From Baffinella frigidus (taxonomy: Eukaryota; Cryptophyceae; Cryptomonadales; Baffinellaceae), in contig MU648140.1 in NCBI GenBank assembly GCA_026770585.1, positions 4,291 to 15,096 on the forward strand: 10,806 nt of DNA, written 5' to 3'. Both the position numbers and the translations under genes were made by a program. Positions 1 through 5,567 of the stretch are shown here, one piece after another; the first letter of the stretch is position 1; each line of letters begins with the position of its first letter. The notes under the pieces are model-generated. The model searched no databases. It saw only the letters and a list, made by a program, of their open reading frames with translations, and was not told where the DNA came from.

Positions 1-71
1 CTCTCCCTCTCTCTCCCTCTCTCTCCCTCTCTCCCCCTCTCTCCCCCTCTCTCTCCCTCTCCCTCTCCCTC
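1..71. repeat. CT-rich (CTCTCCCT)n microsatellite
   Basis: The window opens with an almost pure pyrimidine tract built from CTCTCC and CCCTCT units, with a few CTCCCC variants. It reaches the left edge, so its full length is unknown. It is not telomeric, so the left edge is not itself a chromosome terminus. Confidence 0.9.
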
Positions 72-157
72 TATCACCCTCAGCAAAGTCATCTCGTGCA
101 CCCGAAACCCCTTCCGGCAGATAATATCGTGGAACACCGTTTTCTCTGATATTGCAA

Positions 158-211
158 ATCCTCAACCCTAAACCCTAAACCCTAAACCTTAAATCCTCAA
201 CCCAAAACCCC
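158..211 (+). repeat. Degenerate telomeric repeat block 1 (CCCTAAA)
   Basis: Three or four CCCTAAA units are flanked by CCTCAA, CCTTAAA and CCCAAAA variants. This is plant/alga-type telomeric sequence, C-rich on the + strand. Confidence 0.85.
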
Positions 212-255
212 TCCCCCGCAGATGATTTCATAGAACACCGTTTTCTCTGATATTT

Positions 256-370
256 CGAACCCTCAACCCTCAACCCTTAACCCTAAACCCTGAACCCTAG
301 ACCCTAAACTCTAAACCCTAAACCCTAAACCCTGAACCCTAAACCCTAAACCCTAAACCCTAAACCCCTC
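256..370 (+). repeat. Telomeric repeat block 2 (CCCTAAA)
   Basis: About sixteen heptamers, mostly CCCTAAA, with CCCTCAA, CCCTGAA, CCCTTAA and CTCTAAA variants at the left side. The right end (323-370) is nearly perfect. Both edges are bordered by the dispersed GGAACA-box repeat. Confidence 0.9.
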
Positions 371-465
371 CCCCGGCAGATGATTTCATGGAACATCGCA
401 CAGATCGCTCGCCTCGTCGCGGAGCGGGTGCCTCCCTATCCACACTCTTGGGGGACTATAGAGGA

Positions 466-603
466 GGGTATACCCCTACGGGTTGCCTACCGTAGGGTAT
501 GCCCCCACGGGTTGCCTACCGTAGGGTGTGCCCCTACGGGTTGCCTACCGCCGTTACCTTATCCGTAGGAACCCCCCTATGCCCCTACGGGGTGCCTACA
601 GTA
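466..603 (+). repeat. 29-bp tandem repeat with internal hairpin
   Basis: Three adjacent 29-bp units (466-494, 495-523, 524-552) carry the core CCCTACGGGTTGCC followed by TACCGTAGGG. After a 24-bp divergent gap, a fourth degenerate unit ends at 603. Each unit can fold, because CCCTACGG pairs with CCGTAGGG across an 8-base loop. The final unit runs into GCCTACAGTAGGGTCCT, a string also found at the centre of family B elements. Confidence 0.85.
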
Positions 604-729
604 GGGTCCTGGAACATCGCACAGATCGCGTGCCTCGTCGCGGAGCGGGTGCCTCCCCATCCTAATCCGGGGACATGTTTAACTTAAAAGAAAACGGATC
701 CCTATTTGTTCATAGGAGTTGGACGAAGG

Positions 730-763
730 TTAATTAGGGCCCTAAGTAAATTTAATTAGGGCC
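730..763. repeat. Short direct repeat TTAATTAGGGCC
   Basis: Two exact 12-bp copies (730-741 and 752-763) separated by 10 bp, in an otherwise unrecognised stretch (about 664-788) between subtelomeric repeats. Confidence 0.6.
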
Positions 764-816
764 AGAATCCGGTTTCATAGGCCATTGGTCATGGAACATC
801 GCCGAGCGGGTGACCT

Positions 817-972
817 GAACCCCAAACCTCAAACCCTAACCCCTAAACCCGAAACCCGAAACCCTAAACCCTAACCCCTAAACCATAAACCCTAAACCCG
901 AAACCCGAAACCCGAAACCCGAAACCCGAAACCCGAAACCCGAAACCCAAAACCTGAAACCCTAAACCCGAA
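817..972 (+). repeat. Telomere-variant block 3, dominated by CCCGAAA
   Basis: The block starts with mixed CCCTAAA, CCCTAACC and CCCAAAC units. At 893-950 it becomes a run of about eight CCCGAAA units (TTTCGGG on the G-rich strand). A run of one variant points to local amplification of a mutated unit rather than fresh telomerase product. Confidence 0.85.
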
Positions 973-1162
973 ACCATCTTCCAAAACTTAAGCCCTAAAT
1001 CCTAAACCCTAAACCCTCGACCCGAAACCCGAAACCCGAAACCCGAAACCAACCCTACATTTCAAGACTTAAACCCTAAATCCTAAACCCGAAACCCGAA
1101 ACCCAAAACCCGAAACCCGAAACCCGAAACTCTAAACCCGAAACCATGAATTCTAAATCCTA
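970..1162 (+). repeat. Higher-order subtelomeric unit with CCCGAAA arrays
   Basis: CGAAACCA followed by a short non-telomeric bridge recurs near 970, 1046 and 1140. The first two bridges read TTCCAAAACTTAAG and TTTCAAGACTTAAA, and each continues into CCCTAAATCCTAAACCC and then a CCCGAAA run. The duplicated object is therefore a composite of roughly 75-95 bp (bridge plus variant array), not the heptamer alone. Confidence 0.7.
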
Positions 1163-1164
1163 TA

Positions 1165-1166
1165 CC

Positions 1167-1226
<60 letters not shown>

Positions 1227-1229
1227 ACC
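1165..1229 (+). repeat. Pure (CCCTCAA)n telomere-variant array
   Basis: About nine uninterrupted CCCTCAA heptamers. CCCTCAA appears only as single units elsewhere, so this is a separate homogenised block. It ends abruptly before the flank of the 31-bp minisatellite. Confidence 0.9.
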
Positions 1230-1281
1230 AGAGAGGGCGACCCTCCATCTAATTGGAAAAGCTTCTAGCCTTGACCAAACC

Positions 1282-1710
1282 AAACCACACCCGTTGGTGG
1301 ATAAGACACACTAAAACACGCTGCTTCGAGGACACGAGCTCACCAAAACACACGGCCTGGTGGACAAGACTCACTAAACCACGCCCATTAGTGGACACGA
1401 TACATTTAACCACGCCCATTGGTGGACAAGACACACTAAACCGCACCGCTTGGAGGGCAGGAGGACGCGAAAATCGTCATTTTCACGAGATCGCCACACT
1501 GAACCACACCGTTTGGAGAGCAAGACACACTGGACAACACCACTTGGAGAACAAGACACACTCAACCACACTCCTGTCTGACAAGACACACCAAACCACA
1601 CCGATTGGTTGACAAGACACACCAAACCACACCGATTGATCGACAAGACACACTAAAACACGCCGCTTGGGGGACAGGAGGACGCGAAAACGATCATTTT
1701 CACGGGGTCC
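1282..1710 (+). repeat. 31-bp minisatellite, about 12 units
   Basis: The unit reads approximately AAACCACRCCGATTGG followed by TGGACAAGACACACT. Clear units begin at 1282, 1313, 1345, 1376, 1407, 1438, 1501, 1532, 1563, 1593, 1624 and 1655, nearly all 31 bp apart. Units 1438 and 1655 are exactly seven periods (217 bp) apart. Each is followed by the same extension, GGAGGACGCGAAAA plus CATTTTCACG, which can fold. Open frames occur on both strands, because 31-bp units rarely contain stops and rotate through all frames. That is a repeat property, not evidence of protein. Confidence 0.9.
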
Positions 1711-2150
1711 TTTCTGCGGCGAAACCACGCGGCCCAGCGCAAGTTCGCCTCCGCGTTCCGGTGCGTGCATTTAATTTAATTTTCCATTTAATTCAATTTA
1801 AAGCATGCATGAAAAATGGCTCCAACTCCCCCCATGAATCCGTCCCACTGTTGACGCATCGGGGGGTTCGTGATTCAGTCTTCTTCTTCTTCTTCTTTAC
1901 TGCTCTCGATACAGGTCCTACATGAGGCCCTTGAGCCTTGAGTTGAGTGATACCAAAGTCTATGAGCCTTAAGAAACGGGCCCGCCTCGGAAACGTGAGC
2001 TATGCCCGATGTTGACTTTGGGTCATTGAGTCCCAAAAGTTGCATTGAGTCCCCGTTTATGTAAAGCGCGCGTCGTATGGCCCAGGTAATATTCAATCTA
2101 TTTCCATGTGAGATCCACCATCGCATTTCCCTTGTGTAACGCACCCACAA
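1711..2150. other. Unrecognised stretch between minisatellite and telomeric block
   Basis: No gene recognised. It contains a TTTAATTTAATTTTCC / TTTAATTCAATTTAAA A/T-rich patch (about 1769-1801), a perfect (CTT)6 microsatellite at 1880-1897, and two exact CATTGAGTCCC copies (2024-2034 and 2043-2053). The short open frames across it share no recognisable motif. Confidence 0.6.
1880..1897. repeat. (CTT)6 microsatellite
   Basis: Six perfect CTT units. They account for the run of aspartate/glutamate or phenylalanine codons in overlapping open frames. Confidence 0.9.
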
Positions 2151-2390
2151 TACCAATTACCCTGTACCCTGATCCCCATACCCTGAACCCTAAACCCTAA
2201 ACCCTAAACCCTAAACCCTAAACCCTGAACCCTAAACCCTGAACCCTAAACCCCAAACCCTAACACCTGAATCCTAAACCCTAAACCCTGAACCCTAAAC
2301 CCTAAACCCTAAATCCTAAACTCTAAACCCTAAACCCTAAACACTCAACCCTAAACACGAAACCCTAAACCCTAAACCCCAAACCCTAGG
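2151..2390 (+). repeat. Telomeric repeat block 4 (CCCTAAA with CCCTGAA)
   Basis: About 33 heptamers, mostly CCCTAAA with scattered CCCTGAA, CCCCAAA, TCCTAAA and CCCTCAA. The left edge grades in through CCCTGTA and CCCTGATC variants. The right edge stops at CCCTAGG beside about 50 bp of unrelated sequence containing a GCGCGCGC tract. Confidence 0.9.
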
Positions 2391-2440
2391 TACTGGAGTA
2401 ACGGTGAGTCGCGCGCGCTATTCATGAAGCACGAGGGGTG

Positions 2441-2722
2441 CGAAACCCCAAACCCCAAACCCTCAACCCTAAATCCTAAACCTTAAACCCTAAACCCTAC
2501 ACCCTAAACCCTAAACCCTAAACCCTAACCCCTAACCCCTAAACCCTAAACCCTAACCCCTAACCCCTGACCCCTAAACCCCAAACCCTAAACTCTAAAC
2601 CCCAAACCCTAAACCCCAAACCCCAAACCCTAAACCCTCAACCCTAAACCCTAAACCCTAAACTAGCGTTCGAGTCCCCTCCAACCCAAACCCGAAACCC
2701 TAACCTCTAAGCCCGAATCCCC
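2441..2722 (+). repeat. Telomeric repeat block 5 (CCCTAAA, CCCTAACC, CCCCAAA)
   Basis: About 225 bp of CCCTAAA-type heptamers mixed with 8-bp CCCCTAAC units and CCCCAAA variants, ending at 2664. After about 16 bp a few decayed CCCGAAA-like units continue to 2722. This is the most degenerate and innermost block. Together the five blocks are C-rich on the + strand over 2.5 kb without reversal. Confidence 0.85.
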
Positions 2723-2798
2723 AAGGTACGTGGGAGCGGTGGGCGCGCTGGCGATGAGCAACCTCATCCGGGAAGAGTCCCAGCATTGACCGTAGGCC

Positions 2799-2904
2799 TG
2801 TCCCCTAAGTGGCGAGGGGGTCAAAAGTGACCCCTGAGAGGTCCCTAGGCAGGTCCTAGGGCCCTACGGTAGGGCGTATGAGCCTACTGGTCACTTATGG
2901 GGTG
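2799..2904 (+). mobile_element. Family A palindromic MITE-like element, copy A1
   Basis: An element of about 106 bp with imperfect terminal inverted repeats (TCCCCTAAGTGG versus rc of GTCACTTATGGGG). Inside, a small hairpin (GGGGTCA 2817-2823, TGACCCC 2828-2834) is followed by the family core CAGGTCCTAGGGCCCTACGG and TAGGGCGTATG. The two bases outside the ends are TG on both sides in direct orientation. That suggests a 2-bp target duplication rather than part of the inverted repeat. A1 defines the + orientation for this family. Confidence 0.75.
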
Positions 2905-3037
2905 TAGGCAGCATTGACCTGGAGGGTCGATGCCTTGGAACGGCGTTGGAAAGCGGGAGAGCTCTCCCCTGAATCTTCTCGTGCGCGCGAATTCAGGACG
3001 GTTCACACTTTATTCAAACAATATTCACCCTAACTCG
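2905..3037. other. Spacer between A1 and the A2-A4 array
   Basis: No gene seen. It contains a perfect 14-bp palindrome GGGAGAGCTCTCCC (2955-2968). The string CCTTGGAACGGCGTTGGA at about 2933-2950 has a near match (CCTTGGAACGTCGTTGGA) at about 9116, also shortly downstream of an A element. Part of the flank may therefore have been duplicated with the element. Confidence 0.55.
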
Positions 3038-3099
3038 CCCTAGGCAGGTCCTAGGGCCCTACGGTAGGGCGTATGGGCCTACTGGCCACTTAAGGGATA
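3038..3099 (+). mobile_element. Family A element, copy A2 (left end missing)
   Basis: The right 62 bp of an A element: CCTAGGCAGGTCCTAGGG core, then GGGCGTATGGGCC, ending GCCACTTAAGGGATA. The left terminus and internal hairpin are missing. It faces A3 with two bases between them, forming a large near-perfect palindrome. Confidence 0.8.
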
Positions 3100-3154
3100 G
3101 GTATCCCTTAAGTGGCCAGTAGGCCCATACGCCCTACCGTAGGACCTGCCTAGG
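3040..3154. repeat. Large palindrome formed by A2 and A3
   Basis: The A2 arm (3040-3099) and A3 arm (3102-3154) are reverse complements over more than 50 bp, apart from one 7-bp gap. Only GG lies between them. It is a strong cruciform or hairpin candidate created by head-to-head neighbours. Confidence 0.85.
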
Positions 3155-3198
3155 ACCTCTTGGCGGTCATATTTGACCGCCTGGCCACGTAAGGGATA
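3102..3198 (-). mobile_element. Family A element, copy A3 (complete, inverted)
   Basis: Complete at 97 bp, from TATCCCTTAAGTGGCC to GGCCACGTAAGGGATA. It lies in the opposite orientation to A1 and lacks about 7 bp (GCCCTAG) of the core. Its small hairpin is GGCGGTCA (3162-3169) with TGACCGCC (3174-3181). Relative to GGGGGTCA/TGACCCCC in A4, both arms changed together (C3164 pairs with G3179). Confidence 0.85.
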
Positions 3199-3200
3199 GG

Positions 3201-3305
3201 TATCCCTGAACTGGCCAGGGGGTCACAATTGACCCCCAGGAGGTTCTAGGCAGGTCCTAGGGCCCTACGGTAGGGCGTATGAGCCTACTCGCCACTTAAG
3301 GGATA
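3201..3305 (+). mobile_element. Family A element, copy A4 (complete)
   Basis: 105 bp, from TATCCCTGAACTGGCC to CGCCACTTAAGGGATA. The left end carries a TGAAC change from the usual TTAAG. Hairpin GGGGGTCA (3218-3225) pairs perfectly with TGACCCCC (3230-3237). Only GG separates it from A3, so A2-A3-A4 form an alternating-orientation array. Confidence 0.85.
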
Positions 3306-3308
3306 GAT

Positions 3309-3365
3309 CGGCCTACTTTAGGGTCCTGGTGGGGTGCGCCTCCTTATGAGCGAGGTACCCCTGTA
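3309..3365 (+). mobile_element. Family B fold-back element, copy B1 (right half only)
   Basis: The right half of family B: GGCCTACTTTAGGGTCCTGG, then a G-rich stretch, then CTTATGAGCGAGGTACCCC ending TGTA. It shares its terminal TA (3364-3365) with B2, so the two elements abut end to end. Confidence 0.8.
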
Positions 3366-3484
3366 CAGGGGTACCTCGCTCATAAGAAACTGCTCTCCCC
3401 CTAGGACCACCGTAGGGCCCCAGGTATAGGCCTACTGTAGGGTCCTAGGGGGGGTTGGTTTCTTATGAGCGAGGCGCCCCTGTA
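3364..3484 (+). mobile_element. Family B fold-back element, copy B2
   Basis: 121 bp, complete. Left end TACAGGGGTACCTCGCTC, then ATAAGAAAC, a C-rich tract and CCTAGGACC. The asymmetric centre (ACCGTAGGGCC, GGCCTACTGTAGGG) is followed by the mirror-image right arm ending TGTA. Arms are about 40 bp. The family is TA-flanked and non-coding and fits a MITE. B2 is used here as the + orientation. Confidence 0.85.
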
Positions 3485-3557
3485 GAGGTGACAAGGATGG
3501 GGCGCTGTGGGGGGGAGGGTACACGTAGCAGGGATGGCCGTGGAGGGGGGGGGGGTC
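3485..3557. other. G-rich linker between B2 and B3
   Basis: The linker contains GGGGCGCTGTGGGGGGG and ends in a run of 12 G. The same GGGGCGCTGTGGGGGGG string lies between B5 and B6 (4412-4428), and a related one precedes B5. Conserved linkers imply that B plus linker was duplicated as a unit. The G runs on this strand could form a quadruplex. Confidence 0.7.
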
Positions 3558-3680
3558 TACAGGGGTACCTCGCTCACAAGAAACCGCCCCCCCCTAGGAC
3601 CCTACAGTAGGCCTATGCCTAGGGCCTTATGGTTGTCCTAGGGGCTGGGGGCGGTTTCTGATGAGCGAGGTACCCCTGTA
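3558..3680 (-). mobile_element. Family B fold-back element, copy B3 (inverted)
   Basis: 123 bp, from TACAGGGGTACCTCGCTC to GAGCGAGGTACCCCTGTA. The centre CCCTACAGTAGGCCTATGCC is the reverse complement of the B2 centre, so the element is inverted relative to B2. On the minus strand the arm reads as YRGTSLIRN in an open frame, which explains the apparent protein signal here. Confidence 0.85.
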
Positions 3681-3737
3681 CCTTCCTCCGAGGTGGGGGG
3701 GGCGGTGAAAAACCTCATCTGCGAGGAGTCGCAGCAA

Positions 3738-4140
3738 CGCCAGAGGGCTCGAAACATCCACTTTTGGAGGGTGGGGTAGCAGACCAAAAGTTGTCGATAG
3801 CTCCCTCGGAAAAGTTGGCAAAAGTGGAGGAAAACCTTTTTTTTTCCTCCGGATGGGCCCGCCTGGGTGAAGTGTTTCTCGTCGCAGGCCGTTTTTGGAG
3901 GTGTTCCCCCAATACCCACAAAAATCTGAGACCACATTTGTGGACCAACTTTCAATTCTGTTGTACAAATGTGGTCTCAGATTTTTGTGGGTATTGGGGG
4001 AACATCATGTTACCACACAAAACGCCTGCTACTCCACCCTCCACTTTTGACATCTTTCAGGGGAAAGCTCCTGAATACTTAAGTCAACGACGCCAGATCT
4101 GGTGTGGATAAGGCGTCGGTTTCCCTCGAGCCCTCTGGCG
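3738..4140. repeat. 403-bp nested inverted-repeat block with perfect 39-bp inner arms
   Basis: Three arm pairs nest in order. The outer pair is CGCCAGAGGGCTCGA (3738-3752) with TCGAGCCCTCTGGCG (4126-4140). The middle pair is GGAGGGTGGGGTAGCAG (3766-3782) with its near complement at 4026-4042. The inner pair is a perfect 39-bp pair at 3903-3941 and 3965-4003, with a 23-base loop. Between middle and outer right arms is the palindrome ACGCCAGATCTGGTGT. Open frames on both strands across the inner arms translate to the same VVSDFCGYWG string, as any inverted repeat can do. It is likely a fold-back or MITE-like element. No transposase is encoded. Confidence 0.85.
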
Positions 4141-4142
4141 CG

Positions 4143-4194
4143 GAGTGGTGGTTCTAGGGGGGGGGCGCTTCATTATGAGCGAAGTACCCCTGTA
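4143..4194. mobile_element. Family B remnant, copy B4 (right half)
   Basis: GTGGTTCTAGGGGGGGGG, then CGCTTCATTATGAGCGAAGTACCCCTGTA. It matches a B right arm with a changed base (GCGAAG for GCGAGG). The left half is missing, and the fragment abuts the 3738-4140 block. Confidence 0.75.
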
Positions 4195-4267
4195 GTACGC
4201 TCCTTACTAGGTCTAAATAACTCCAGTACTCTCCTACTGTGGTGACGAGGAGTGCGGTGGGGGGGGG

Positions 4268-4389
4268 TACAGGGGTACCTCGCTCACAAGAAACCAACCC
4301 CCCCTAGGACCCTACAGTAGGGCCATGCCTAGGGCCCTACGGTGGTCCTAGGGGGGAGGGCGGTTTCTTATAAGCGAGGTACCCCTATA
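4268..4389 (-). mobile_element. Family B fold-back element, copy B5 (inverted)
   Basis: 122 bp, TACAGGGG to CCCCTATA. The centre CCCTACAGTAGGGCCATGCC puts it in the same orientation as B3. It is preceded by a G-run linker and followed by a short linker containing GTCGCCCCATGTGGGGCG, itself able to fold. Confidence 0.85.
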
Positions 4390-4431
4390 GTGGCGACGGG
4401 TCGCCCCATGTGGGGCGCTGTGGGGGGGTGG

Positions 4432-4553
4432 TTCAGAACTACCTCGCTCATAAGAAAGCGCCCCCCCCCCTAGGACCACCATAGGGCCCTAGGCGTAGCC
4501 CTACTGTAGGGCCCTAGGAGGAGGAGCTTTCTTAAGAGCGAGGTACCCCTGTA
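4432..4553 (+). mobile_element. Family B fold-back element, copy B6
   Basis: 122 bp. The left terminus is decayed (TTCAGAACTACCTCGCTC); the right terminus is intact (GAGGTACCCCTGTA). The stem keeps pairing despite a double change: AAGAAAGC (4452-4459) with GCTTTCTT (4526-4533), where other copies have AAGAAACC with GGTTTCTT. Confidence 0.85.
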
Positions 4554-4581
4554 TTCGAATACACGAACCCGCACACACCCC

Positions 4582-4608
4582 TACAGGGGTACCTCGGCTA
4601 CAAGAACA
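4582..4608. mobile_element. Family B left-end fragment, copy B7
   Basis: TACAGGGGTACCTCGGCTAC then AAGAACACC: the first 27 bp or so of a B arm, with sequence lost beyond it. It marks the end of the B cluster. Confidence 0.65.
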
Positions 4609-4624
4609 CCTGTGCTCGAGGGTC

Positions 4625-4775
4625 GGTCGGTCGCCGTTTTCTTTATTCAAGAGAACCGCGAGCAAAACCGGTCGGTCTCTGTTTTCCTGACTTAAGAAAA
4701 CGCACGAAAGCGGTCGGTCCGTCTTTTCTTAAAGTTGAGAAAATGCACTAAAGTGGTCGGTTGGTGGTCGGTCGG
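4625..4775 (+). repeat. Family C tandem repeat, cluster 1 (42-45-bp units)
   Basis: Three units start with GGTCGGTC at 4625, 4670 and 4712, followed by a partial unit at 4755. Each contains a foldable TTTTCTT...AAGAAAA pair and a GCACGAAAGC-like tail. The cluster recurs at 5838-6008. No protein or RNA family recognised. Confidence 0.85.
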
Positions 4776-4785
4776 GGCGTTGGGA

Positions 4786-4791
4786 GAAAGC

Positions 4792-4829
<38 letters not shown>
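4786..4829. repeat. (GA)n microsatellite
   Basis: Imperfect GAGAAAG units lead into about 14 uninterrupted GA dinucleotides (4801-4829). Confidence 0.9.
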
Positions 4830-4832
<3 letters not shown>

Positions 4833-4920
4833 GTACTGTACACTGTAGGTACCCGGAACGGGTTGGTTGCGAGGAAAATGAGGGGGGGCATAGAGAGATC
4901 TTCTGGGTGCATCGGATTCA

Positions 4921-5053
4921 GGTCCTTTAGGTTTTAATTTCGCCCAACATATGCCAACGACACGCCCTTCCGTAGAAAGGACTGCAGAGAAAGAGTTTTT
5001 GCTTTCGGATCGCGTTTCGCTCTCCAGTGCAGAGGCTCGTGAAGAGGGGATAC
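4921..5053 (+). repeat. Dispersed repeat D, copy D1
   Basis: Matches 7103-7230 at roughly 85% by eye. Shared strings are GGTCCTTT, CCAACGACACGCCCTTCCGT, AGAAAGGA, TTTTCGGATCGC or its variant, and CTCCAGTGCAGAGGCTCGTG. D1 runs directly into a 44-bp triplication, while D2 runs into a B element. No coding signal is preserved between the copies. Confidence 0.8.
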
Positions 5054-5177
5054 AGGGTGGCTCTCTTGGGGTGTTTGAGGAGTCCTTTAGGGGATACAGG
5101 GTGGCTCTCTTGGGGTGTTTGAGGAGTCCTTTAGGGGATACAGGGTGGCTCTCTTGGGGTGTTTGAGGAGTCCTTTA
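5046..5177 (+). repeat. Exact 44-bp triplication
   Basis: Three identical 44-bp units (5046, 5090, 5134) begin GGGGATACAGGGTGGC and end GAGGAGTCCTTTA. Identity means recent amplification. The period is not a multiple of three, so an open frame across it (4951-5166) reads the same DNA in three frames. This argues against a protein. Confidence 0.95.
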
Positions 5178-5496
5178 GGAGAGGGGAACTCCGGTCGTGA
5201 GGCGAGCTTTGATCTTGTGAATGTCTAAAATCGGGGACCGGAGGTATAATACACCCATGATGAGGGGTAAACCCCTACATTTGTTTTGTTTGACATCTGA
5301 GGTATCCGTGGTTGGAGCTCCTATGAGCTTAACGATGGGATACCATGGGCCTTCAGCCGACTTGTGGTCCTGGTGTGTGTGTGTGTGAGTATAGGAACCA
5401 GTTGGTATACCTTCACATGCCCGATGAGGATACTCTTAAGCCGTTTTCTACTGCGATCCTCTGCACCGGGGGGGCGTGATGTGATCCGAAAAGAAG
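5178..5496. other. Unrecognised stretch with short (GT)n
   Basis: No gene recognised. It holds a (GT)8 tract near 5372-5387, a GGGGTAAACCCC hairpin near 5264-5275, and a GCACCGGGGGGGCGTG G-run. Frames are short and interrupted. Confidence 0.55.
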
Positions 5497-5567
5497 CATG
5501 GCTTTTCTGCAGATAAGTTCCAGTGTCCGCCTATGTTGGGAGCTCGAAGAACCCAACGGACCTAAAA
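5497..5567 (+). repeat. Dispersed repeat E, copy E1
   Basis: Shares GCATGGC, CAGTGTCCGCCTATG, TTGGGAGCTCGAAGAACC and GGACCTAAA with E3 (7359-7427) and, more distantly, E2 (6673-6748). It lies downstream of D1 as E3 lies downstream of D2. D and E may therefore be parts of one larger duplicated unit. Confidence 0.75.

Larger units (their letters stand above)
116..813 (+). repeat. Dispersed GGAACA-box repeat, five degenerate copies
   Basis: A short block recurs between the telomeric arrays. Copies at about 116-169 and 217-270 share GCAGATRAT, GAACACCGTTTTCTCTGATATT and a run into CCTCAACCCT. Copies at 375-438 and 608-658 share TGGAACATCGCACAGATCG and a GCGGAGCGGGTGCCTCCC tail. A shortened copy lies at 790-813. 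Copy 3 starts like copies 1 and 2 but ends like copy 4, so it looks like a mosaic. The block alternates with CCCTAAA runs, as expected of a subtelomeric higher-order repeat. Open frames across copies 3 and 4 give a similar peptide (WNIAQIA-LVAERVPP), but I treat this as a by-product of the repeat. Confidence 0.75.

Noticed and set aside
380-687. Two overlapping 62-codon open frames with similar peptides
   Set aside because: They lie on the dispersed GGAACA-box and 29-bp repeats. The similarity follows from the DNA repeat, and neither shows a domain or a start context.
1282-1710. CRISPR array
   Set aside because: Units are contiguous with no unique spacers, and the context is eukaryotic.
1249-1925. 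Several open frames of 65-119 codons on both strands
   Set aside because: All run through the 31-bp minisatellite, whose units rotate through all frames and contain few stops. Periodic peptides on both strands are expected.
2667-2681. GTTCGAGTCCC resembling a tRNA T-loop
   Set aside because: No matching acceptor, anticodon or D-arm sequence; it is surrounded by telomeric repeats.
1-2722. True chromosome end (terminal telomere)
   Set aside because: The arrays are degenerate, split by other repeats, and the window starts with a CT microsatellite. The orientation fits an end somewhere to the left, but none is present here.
3627-4111. Open frames of 105-115 codons on both strands
   Set aside because: They translate the B3 arm and the 39-bp inverted repeat, giving the same string on opposite strands.
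4951-5166. 71-codon frame with repeated segments
   Set aside because: It crosses an exact 44-bp triplication, which is not a multiple of three, so each unit is read in a different frame.
5246-5252. TATAAT promoter-like box
   Set aside because: A single short match with no gene downstream and no bacterial context.
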